5,540 bases of DNA, from contig JACPZN010000228.1 of NCBI GenBank assembly GCA_016195505.1, positions 1-5,540 of the forward strand. Reading direction: 5' to 3'. The position numbers and the translations under genes were made by a program. The DNA comes from Nitrospirota bacterium (lineage in GTDB: Bacteria; Nitrospirota; Nitrospiria; Nitrospirales; Nitrospiraceae). How positions within the stretch are numbered: position 1 is the first letter of the stretch; each line of letters starts with the position of its first letter. Of this stretch, positions 1-5,227 are shown one piece after another. A model generated the notes under the pieces. That model was not told the DNA's origin and ran no database searches. It was given only the letters and a program-made list of their open reading frames with translations.

Positions 1-5
1 AGCCG

Positions 6-512
6 CTACAACTCCGCGCCCTTTTCCTTCTCAGGAATCTTCCCCGACGACTCCAGCAGGTCACGCCCGACGAGAATCGGCGCCTTGAAATGAACGGCGA
101 GCGCGATCGAGTCGGACGACCGGCTGTCAAAGACCTTTACCTGATCTTTGAACGATACTGTCAACGCTCCGTAATAGGTTCCGCCCTTCAGCGTAATGAT
201 TGTCTGGGTCACCTTCCCGCCGTAGGCGTCCAGGATGGAATGCATCAGATCGTGCGACATCGGACGAGGAAGTTTTTCCCCGTTCAAGGCGCCTTGAATG
301 GACAGCGCGACCGTGACGTCTACGAAGATCGGGATCGTGCGGCCTTCGGCTTGTAGCAGGACCACCGGGCCATGGTCCGACATGCGGACCTTCACCTCAG
401 CAATCTTGACCGAATCAGAACGAGAGGCCGGCGGCTCTTCAGCCGGGACGACCGAATGAGTCAGCCCGAGAAACAGCAGCGTCAAGAGAACAAGCCGGTT
501 GTATGGAGTCAT
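6..512 (-). CDS. Exported bifunctional nuclease (BFN/DUF151) family protein
   Basis: This 168-residue protein belongs to the BFN/DUF151 family, whose plant member was described as having both DNase and RNase activity; the bacterial role is poorly defined. Residues 1-24 form a Sec-type signal peptide (hydrophobic LVLLTLLFLGL, likely cleavage near VVPA-EE), so the mature protein should be periplasmic. The domain spans about residues 48-150. Visible family marks are a strand region ending PIFVDVTVAL, the RPMSHDLM segment (83-90), and the signature DSRSSDSIALAV (129-140) followed by KAPILV, which corresponds to the usual D-x-RPSDAIALA...PI-V. The classical Pro of RPSD is Ser here. The charged tail is short, with no UVR domain as seen in some relatives. 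The ATG at 512 is chosen for its strong Shine-Dalgarno (516-523) and signal peptide. It starts 17 nt after the hydrolase gene and is probably cotranscribed with it. The stop is TAG. The family call is solid; nuclease activity is not shown by the sequence. Confidence 0.88.
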   Translation of the reverse strand: MTPYNRLVLLTLLFLGLTHSVVPAEEPPASRSDSVKIAEVKVRMSDHGPVVLLQAEGRTIPIFVDVTVALSIQGALNGEKLPRPMSHDLMHSILDAYGGKVTQTIITLKGGTYYGALTVSFKDQVKVFDSRSSDSIALAVHFKAPILVGRDLLESSGKIPEKEKGAEL

Positions 513-515
513 GGT

Positions 516-523
516 ACCTCCCT
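516..523 (-). promoter_or_regulatory. Strong Shine-Dalgarno for the BFN-family gene
   Basis: On the minus strand the sequence reads AGGGAGGT, followed by ACC and the ATG at 512. Its GGAGG core lies 4 nt from the start codon. It sits in the 17-nt gap after the hydrolase stop codon and fixes the start of the exported BFN-family protein. It is the clearest ribosome site in the left block; the two genes upstream have no obvious one. Confidence 0.75.
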
Positions 524-529
524 ATCCTG

Positions 530-1168
530 TCAGGCACGGACAAACTGATTCGTTTCCTTTTCAACGCCGATTTCGGTCTCCGGCCCGTGGCCGGTCACGA
601 CGGCCGTCGCCTCATCGAGGGTGTAGAGCCGCTCTCTGATCGATTGCTCGATCGCATCGAAATCACCGCCCCACAAGTCGGTCCTGCCGATGCTGCCTCG
701 AAAGAGCGTGTCGCCGGCCAAAACCAGCTTCTCGTGCGGCATATGAAAACTCATTGACCCGGGCGTGTGGCCCGGCGTATGGAGGGCGACCACGGAAACC
801 TGGCCGACCAGCACCTTCTCATCGTCCTTGAGCCAGTAATCCGGCATCGGGACAGGCACATACGGCACGCCGAACATCCGGCACTGCACTTCAAGATTCT
901 TCCAGAGATCGAGGTCGTCCTGATGGAGACACAATGTCGCCCCCGTTGCCTGTTTCATTGCGCCGGACGCGAGAAAATGATCGAAGTGCGCATGGGTATG
1001 GAGGATATGACTGACGGTGAGTCCGAGTTGTTGCACTTCACGAAGAATGCGCTCGTGCTCTCCACCGGGATCGACGACGATGGCCTGTTTCGTAACCGGA
1101 TCGCCGATGATTGAACAGTTGCATCCGAGGGGAGAGACCGAAAAGGTTTTCCGAATCAATGTGGCCAT
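530..1168 (-). CDS. Metallo-beta-lactamase-fold hydrolase, glyoxalase II/YcbL-like
   Basis: This 212-residue cytoplasmic protein (no signal peptide) has the complete metal-binding set of the metallo-beta-lactamase superfamily. The HxHxDH motif is seen as THAHFDH with H59, H61, D63 and H64. H134 follows in TPGHTPGS, D153 in LAGDTLF, and H194 in VTGHGP. The block FRGSIGRTDLWGGD (157-169) is typical of the YcbL/glyoxalase II-like group. The length fits that compact group, which lacks the longer C-terminal helical domain of classical hydroxyacylglutathione hydrolase. Members hydrolyse thioesters such as S-lactoylglutathione in vitro, but the substrate here cannot be read from the sequence. The ATG at 1168 gives the standard N-terminus; no good Shine-Dalgarno precedes it, so translation may be coupled to the gene 28 nt upstream. 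Persulfide dioxygenase and other superfamily functions are less likely but not excluded. Confidence 0.9.
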   Translation of the reverse strand: MATLIRKTFSVSPLGCNCSIIGDPVTKQAIVVDPGGEHERILREVQQLGLTVSHILHTHAHFDHFLASGAMKQATGATLCLHQDDLDLWKNLEVQCRMFGVPYVPVPMPDYWLKDDEKVLVGQVSVVALHTPGHTPGSMSFHMPHEKLVLAGDTLFRGSIGRTDLWGGDFDAIEQSIRERLYTLDEATAVVTGHGPETEIGVEKETNQFVRA

Positions 1169-1196
1169 GGCGCAGGCATGCTACCGTCCGACGACC

Positions 1197-1856
1197 TTAG
1201 GGCGCAAGCGGCGGGCCTTCTCCTCCTTCTCCATTGTGGACGGTCCATACAACTTCCGTATCAAAAATCCTCCACTCCTGTCCCTGCCGGCGGAACCAGA
1301 CCAGGAATCCGGTGCCGGTCCCGTCCGGGCGGGGATTCTCAACATAGAGCAGCGCCTGATCGTTACGCAGCGTCCGCCCCACCCGCGAAAAGGCAAGGCG
1401 ATCCAAGACGGCTGCGTTCTGTATCACGGTTGGACGTTCGACCGACACCGGAACGCCGATCGACACTTCCGGGTCCTCCATGTCATTCCCCGAGACAAAC
1501 CGATAGCGCGGGCCGAACCGAAATCGTCCCTCCAGCCGACCGGGCCTCTGGTTGACTCCGACAAAGTCCCGCACAAGATCCGGCGGCAGCTGGCCGTTGA
1601 AATAGCCTTGTTGTTGGAAGAACACCGTCGTCATCGGCCCCTCCTGATCGGGCAGGAGACGGGGTATCGTCATGCGTTCAAGCACCACCAGTTGAGTGCG
1701 CGACGTCAAAAATTTATTCGTGACGACCTGATCGTACAGACCATAGTCCTCGATGGGTATAACGGAAGCAGTCGGCATCTCTTCCGCAGCAAGAGTTGCG
1801 CGTAGCGAGAGACACGCGAACAACACAACGATCGACAGCGCCGCAGTTCTTATCAT
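1197..1856 (-). CDS. Exported protein of unknown function
   Basis: I do not recognise a named family. From the ATG at 1856 the protein has 219 residues and starts with a clear Sec signal peptide (MIRTAALSIVVLFACLSL, likely cleavage after ATLAA near residue 24), so the mature protein should be periplasmic or secreted. A longer reading from a TTG at 1892 adds 12 residues before the signal peptide and is unlikely. The C-terminal part (about 152-205) shows a recurring exported-protein pattern: an FSRVG-type strand, QALLYVEN (167-174), a glycine turn (DGTGTGF), then WRIFDTEVVW (195-204). This suggests a small beta-rich domain in which a bulky strand packs against a substrate-like face; no catalytic residues stand out. 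There is no Shine-Dalgarno, which fits the near-leaderless promoter at 1863-1892. It is first in a minus-strand run with the hydrolase and BFN-family genes. A large plus-strand open frame over the same region is a shadow. Confidence 0.75.
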   Translation of the reverse strand: MIRTAALSIVVLFACLSLRATLAAEEMPTASVIPIEDYGLYDQVVTNKFLTSRTQLVVLERMTIPRLLPDQEGPMTTVFFQQQGYFNGQLPPDLVRDFVGVNQRPGRLEGRFRFGPRYRFVSGNDMEDPEVSIGVPVSVERPTVIQNAAVLDRLAFSRVGRTLRNDQALLYVENPRPDGTGTGFLVWFRRQGQEWRIFDTEVVWTVHNGEGGEGPPLAP

Positions 1857-1862
1857 GCATGG

Positions 1863-1892
1863 AGCATAACTGCAGACGCGGAGGACGGTCAA
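1863..1892 (-). promoter_or_regulatory. Candidate sigma70-type promoter of the minus-strand block
   Basis: Reading the minus strand, a -35-like TTGACC (1892-1887, five of six matches to TTGACA) is followed after 18 nt by a -10-like TATGCT (1868-1863, four of six). RNA would start about 6-7 nt later, at or next to the ATG at 1856. That agrees with the lack of a Shine-Dalgarno for this gene and would make the message leaderless or almost so. The alternative TTG start at 1892 would fall inside the -35 box, another reason to reject it. The -10 match is modest. Confidence 0.45.
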
Positions 1893-1908
1893 ACGCGAGA
1901 ATACGTCA

Positions 1909-1937
1909 TGGACAAGTCGATCTGAAGCGTGGATAAT
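1909..1937 (+). promoter_or_regulatory. Sigma70-type promoter of the plus-strand block
   Basis: TGGACA (1909-1914, five of six to TTGACA) and GATAAT (1932-1937, five of six to TATAAT) are separated by exactly 17 nt, the optimal spacing. Transcription would begin near 1944, giving a leader of about 20 nt that includes the Shine-Dalgarno at 1951 and the GTG start at 1964. It lies back to back with, but does not overlap, the minus-strand promoter candidate. Confidence 0.6.
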
Positions 1938-1948
1938 CGCAAAAATTT

Positions 1949-1962
1949 CTAGGGGGTCCTAG
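1949..1962 (+). promoter_or_regulatory. Shine-Dalgarno within a small inverted repeat
   Basis: AGGGGG (1951-1956) lies 7 nt before the GTG at 1964 and decides that start. It is embedded in an inverted repeat: CTAGG (1949-1953) pairs with CCTAG (1958-1962) around a 4-nt loop. In the RNA this hairpin would hide part of the ribosome site. The stem is only 5 bp, so regulation is possible but unproven. Confidence 0.5.
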
Positions 1963-1963
1963 C

Positions 1964-2698
1964 GTGCGCGACAAGACTCACTCAAACCGGTGGCCGCTGT
2001 GGATCGGACCCATTGCGCTGTGCCTGATCGCCAGCGGCTGCAAACCGGACGAGTCTCCCTTCAGAGCCGAGAATGATGCGCTGAAGAAACAGGTGACCAA
2101 GCAAGAGTCCCTGCTGAGCTCGCTGCAAGATGGGAATAGAGTCATGCAGCAGCAGATCGATCTCCTCAATCAGGAACTCCGCGATGCAAAGAAAGCGACC
2201 GAGTCCGCCAAGATAGAGACCAAGCAAATGACCGACCAACTGGAGACTCAGCTCGCTCAGACCAAACGCATGAATGCGGAAATCCAACGAACTGCGGCAG
2301 CCCAAGCGGCCCAGAATCTCAAGGTCGACGAAAAGGGGGCGCAGTTCGATACGCTCCCCCGCCCCCTGGGCGCCGTCGCCAAAGTGGTGGAGGAGGCGCT
2401 GGCGCGCAACGGTTATCAACTCAAGGTCAGCATCAAGACCGACCAGAAGGCTATTTATATTACAGAACGCAAGGTCTCGAACCCTGCTTCGCTCGAAGTG
2501 GCCGGCTTCCGAAACCAATATCTCATTTCGCTCCAAGTTCTTCCTGCTAATGTCACCAAACTCGGCGTGAAGGCCGAATTTGAAAAAGTCGCGCAAGGCG
2601 GACGCATCCTCACTGTGAGCGCCGAGGAAACCGCTGAGATTGAGCGGCGTCTGATCGGCGAGATCAGCAAAGCGCTCGAGGCTCCGAGCAAAACCTAA
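1964..2698 (+). CDS. Coiled-coil lipoprotein with a C-terminal domain of unknown function
   Basis: This 244-residue protein is predicted to be lipid-anchored in the cell envelope. Residues 1-25 are a signal sequence (basic start MRDKTHSNR, hydrophobic core WIGPIALCLIA) ending in a lipobox LIASGC, with C26 as the lipidated residue. Lys at +2 does not match the inner-membrane Asp retention signal, so outer-membrane sorting is plausible. Residues about 33-118 are rich in Gln, Glu, Lys and Leu and read as a long coiled coil. After it, residues about 128-240 form a compact alpha/beta domain: a helix around VAKVVEEALARNGY, strands including KAIYITERKV and QYLISLQVLP, and a final helix IERRLIGEISKAL. 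This resembles the helix-grip domains of BamC-like lipoproteins in outline only. GTG is the start, supported by the Shine-Dalgarno at 1951. The stop codon overlaps the next gene's ATG by one base (TAATG), so translational coupling is likely. The exact family is unknown to me. Confidence 0.85.
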   Translation: MRDKTHSNRWPLWIGPIALCLIASGCKPDESPFRAENDALKKQVTKQESLLSSLQDGNRVMQQQIDLLNQELRDAKKATESAKIETKQMTDQLETQLAQTKRMNAEIQRTAAAQAAQNLKVDEKGAQFDTLPRPLGAVAKVVEEALARNGYQLKVSIKTDQKAIYITERKVSNPASLEVAGFRNQYLISLQVLPANVTKLGVKAEFEKVAQGGRILTVSAEETAEIERRLIGEISKALEAPSKT

Positions 2699-3606
2699 TG
2701 TTGTGCCTGCTTGTTCTCCCCCTCGCGACATGCCTCCTCTTGTTCGAAACCTTGACCGTGTTAGCCGCGTCGGCTGGTCCGAATCCCTCACAGGAACTTG
2801 CCCGCCACCTCACCGCCATCGCGATGTTGGCTCAGTCCGCCCCTGTGGTCGCCATCCCAGCCGGATCGTTTCTCCTCGGCAGCAAACGAGTCGACGGTGA
2901 TCCCTATGGACCGTGGACCCAGTTTGACGATACCGAACTGCCACAGAACCAGGTCTGGCTGGATGCTTACGAGATGGATCGCGATGAAGTGAGTCTCGGG
3001 GAATATCTGACTTTCTTACAATAGCGCAAAGAACATCCTCCGGAAGAGCTTCAGAAACTGATCTGGCACGTCATCACCATCCATTCCATCTCCGACCAGA
3101 CCCTGACACGCTGGCCGGCGCTCTACGTGACCTGGCACGAAGCTAGGCAGTTCTGCACCGCGAAAGGCAAACGATTGCCCACCGAAGCGGAGTGGGAGAA
3201 AGCCGCGCGAGGTCCTCATGGGAATCTGTTTCCTTGGGGAACGGCTGCTCCGGATAATCAACGCGCCATGTTCGGCCAGCATCATATGCACGAGATTCCG
3301 ATCTTGGCGTCGGTCGACTCCCATCGCCAAGGCGAAAGTCCCTATGGGCTTCGGCATATGGCAGGCAACGTCGCGGAATGGGCGCAAGATTGGTTTGGCT
3401 TCGACTATTACGCCTACATGCCGGAACGGAATCCCTCCGGGCCGGCGAGCGGCCGGTACAAAACTCTGCGCGGTGGATCCTGGAAGAGCAACCCCATCAT
3501 GCTCAGGACCGCCACTCGCAGCGGTTCGCCGCCGGATCAACGTTCAGCGACCATCGGCTTTCGCTGCGCAAAATCGGCCCACGTTTCAGCTCCCGAATCC
3601 AGGTAA
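2698..3606 (+). pseudogene. FGE-sulfatase-domain exported protein interrupted by an in-frame TAG
   Basis: Read through the TAG at 3022-3024 (codon 109), this frame encodes about 302 residues of a formylglycine-generating-enzyme-like (SUMF1/FGE-sulfatase) domain protein. A hydrophobic N-terminus (residues 1-26, ending VLAASA) suggests export, though it lacks the usual basic residues; no other start is available, since the frame is closed by TGA at 2641. Before the stop are IPAGSFLLGS (53-62) and the family's substrate-site start DAYEMDRDEVSLGEYLTF. After it come KRLPTEAEWEKAARG (158-172), MAGNVAEW (221-228), LRGGSW and GFRCA (287-291). Both halves are well conserved in one frame, so the interruption looks recent, or is a sequencing error or a recoded codon. 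The first possible restart (GTG 3127) lies inside the fold. No cysteine sits after RGGSW where true FGE has its copper-binding pair, so sulfatase activation is unlikely. It overlaps the upstream lipoprotein gene by one base, suggesting a shared function. Confidence 0.85.
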
Positions 3607-3640
3607 CAATCACCCGTTTTCTTGGTGAGAGACTCCCCTC

Positions 3641-3650
3641 ATGCTAGCAT
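3641..3650. repeat. Perfect 10-bp palindrome before the AAA+ ATPase gene
   Basis: ATGCTAGCAT is its own reverse complement and ends 9 nt before the ATG at 3660, in the 53-nt gap after the FGE-domain gene. It could be an operator half-site pair or chance. The same gap holds only weak promoter-like hexamers (TTGGTG at 3622, TAGCAT at 3645, 17 nt apart) and no clear terminator. Confidence 0.35.
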
Positions 3651-3659
3651 TTTGAGCTA

Positions 3660-5222
3660 ATGTCTCTCTCAACCAGCGTCCACGATCTCCGTACCCTGAT
3701 CCGGTCCTTTCATCCGTTGATCGTCATCGAAACGGTGGAGGAAGACCGCGTCCTGTCCTTGCTCCAATCGGTAGGGGCCCAGGAGCGGATGCCCCTCTTT
3801 GAATGGTCGATCACCAGAGGCCTCACCCGGCACGACGACGGACCTACGCTTAGCCGATTGACCGCCACTCCGTTGGCGGTCCTCCAACATCTGCAAAGCC
3901 TCACGGTCGAGGCCATCTTCTGGCTCAAGGATCTCGCGCCGCACCTGCAAGATTCGGCGGTCGCCCGCCAGTTGCGGGAAGTCACGGACGTGTATGGCCG
4001 CTCACGATCCACCTGCATCCTCACGGGAGAACCCATCACACTGCCGCCCGACCTGGATCGAAGCGCCGTCCGGTACCGATTGAACTTACCGGACAATGAC
4101 GAACTCCGGGCCATGCTCGACAACGTATTGCAGTCGCTCGATCAACGGATGTTGCGCGGAAGACCGCGCTCCACGACGCTGGCGCAGAGCATCCTGAGCT
4201 CGTTTACGAACGACAGGCAGGAGGCCCACAGGCTTCCACCGCAGGAACGCGACGCCATTGTTCGGGCGCTCCGAGGGATGACACTGCACCAGGCCCGCCA
4301 GGTCATTACCCAGTGCGTGATGGACGATGGAGCATTGACCGCCGATGATGTGCAGAAAATCCTTGATCGAAAGATTCAAGCAGTGAAAGATGGGGGACTG
4401 CTGGAATACTACCCCCTGGAGGACAACCGGTTCGAACTGGGCGGATTTGCCAACCTCAAAGCCTGGCTGGAGCGGGTGCAGGTGGGATTCAGCCAGGAGG
4501 CGAAAGCGCTCAACCTGACACCACCGCGCGGCATTCTGCTGGTGGGCGTGCCGGGCTGCGGGAAATCGTTGGCGGCTAAGGTCATCGCGCGGGAGTGGCA
4601 GCTGCCGCTCCTCAAGCTCGACGCCGGCCGGCTGTTCGACAAATTTGTCGGCGAATCCGAAAAGAATTTTCGCAAAGCGATCGAGATGGCTGAATCCTTG
4701 TCGCCGATCGTCCTCTGGATCGACGAAATCGAAAAAGCGATGGTCGCGGGCGGCGGCAACGGCGAAGCAGATGCGGGCTTGAGCCGGCGGCTGTTCGGCG
4801 CCTTCCTCACCTGGCTGCAGGAAAAGAAGCAAGAGGTCTTCGTCGTGGCCACGGCCAACAACCTCTCGTCGCTGCCTCCCGAACTACTCCGCAAAGGGCG
4901 GTTCGACGAAATCTTCTTCGTGGACCTGCCGGACGACGGCGAACGAGAAGCTATTTGGAAGATTCACCTCGGCCTCCGCAAGCAAGACAGCAAGAAATTC
5001 GATTTGGTCAAGATCGTCAGCGCCAGCGACGGCTTCAGCGGCTCCGAGATCGAACAAGCGGTCGTGGCGGCCCTCTATCGCGCACTCCATCAAAAAACAC
5101 CGCTGACGACCGATCTATTGGTCGAAGAGCTGACACAGACCGTACCGCTCTCCGTCACCAGGCGTGAAGACATCGATCAGCTTCGGGAAATGGCGCAAGG
5201 GCGGTTCGTCAACGTACGCTGA
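3660..5222 (+). CDS. Ycf46-type AAA+ ATPase
   Basis: This 520-residue cytoplasmic protein has the layout of the Ycf46 family, known from cyanobacteria and plastids and from scattered other bacteria. The N-terminal region (about 10-165) looks like a degenerate P-loop fold: the HPLIVIETVEED strand-helix has no Walker A, and AIFWLKDLAP sits where Walker B would be. A helical linker follows to about residue 255. The C-terminal AAA+ module is complete: GILLVGVPGCGKS with Walker A Lys302, IVLWIDEIEKA with Walker B D355/E356, sensor 1 VVATANN (N400), the LLRKGRFDE segment with R411 and R414 as candidate arginine fingers, and GFSGSEIEQA (458-467), the sensor-2-type motif. It should form a hexameric ATP-driven remodelling machine; its substrate is unknown. 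In cyanobacteria the relative has been linked to photosynthesis and carbon uptake control, which cannot be its job in a non-phototroph. Length is normal. Start ATG 3660 has only a weak GAG ahead. It lies 5 nt from the following lipoprotein gene. Confidence 0.9.
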   Translation: MSLSTSVHDLRTLIRSFHPLIVIETVEEDRVLSLLQSVGAQERMPLFEWSITRGLTRHDDGPTLSRLTATPLAVLQHLQSLTVEAIFWLKDLAPHLQDSAVARQLREVTDVYGRSRSTCILTGEPITLPPDLDRSAVRYRLNLPDNDELRAMLDNVLQSLDQRMLRGRPRSTTLAQSILSSFTNDRQEAHRLPPQERDAIVRALRGMTLHQARQVITQCVMDDGALTADDVQKILDRKIQAVKDGGLLEYYPLEDNRFELGGFANLKAWLERVQVGFSQEAKALNLTPPRGILLVGVPGCGKSLAAKVIAREWQLPLLKLDAGRLFDKFVGESEKNFRKAIEMAESLSPIVLWIDEIEKAMVAGGGNGEADAGLSRRLFGAFLTWLQEKKQEVFVVATANNLSSLPPELLRKGRFDEIFFVDLPDDGEREAIWKIHLGLRKQDSKKFDLVKIVSASDGFSGSEIEQAVVAALYRALHQKTPLTTDLLVEELTQTVPLSVTRREDIDQLREMAQGRFVNVR

Positions 5223-5227
5223 GACCA

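Noticed and set aside
1017..1805. 262-codon open frame on the plus strand opposite the exported unknown protein and the hydrolase
   Set aside because: It runs across two minus-strand genes, one with a signal peptide and one with full catalytic motifs, and its translation is rich in Arg, His and Pro with no recognisable domain. It is a GC-driven shadow.
1890..1892. TTG start extending the exported unknown protein by 12 residues
   Set aside because: It would bury the signal peptide behind extra residues, has no Shine-Dalgarno, and falls inside the predicted -35 box.
1982..2791. 269-codon open frame on the minus strand opposite the coiled-coil lipoprotein
   Set aside because: It is antisense to a gene with a lipobox, promoter and Shine-Dalgarno, has a Leu/Arg/Gly-rich low-information translation and no start signals. 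Shadow of the coiled-coil codons.
3022..3024. TAG read as pyrrolysine or a genome-wide reassigned codon
   Set aside because: Another gene in the window terminates with TAG, and nothing here suggests a pyrrolysine system. Mutation or sequence error is simpler.
3127..3606. Independent gene starting at GTG 3127
   Set aside because: The GTG is the Val of a conserved YVTWHEA stretch inside the FGE-sulfatase fold, with no Shine-Dalgarno, and the upstream part of the fold lies in the same frame across the TAG. It is the second half of one broken gene.
3607..3659. Rho-independent terminator between the FGE-domain gene and the ATPase gene
   Set aside because: The only stems are a 5-bp TCACC/GGTGA pair and a 10-bp palindrome followed by just a few T residues. 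Neither makes a GC-rich stem with a T tract.
4086..4832. 248-codon open frame on the minus strand opposite the AAA+ ATPase
   Set aside because: It is antisense to the conserved ATPase, including Walker A and B, and its own translation shows no domain.
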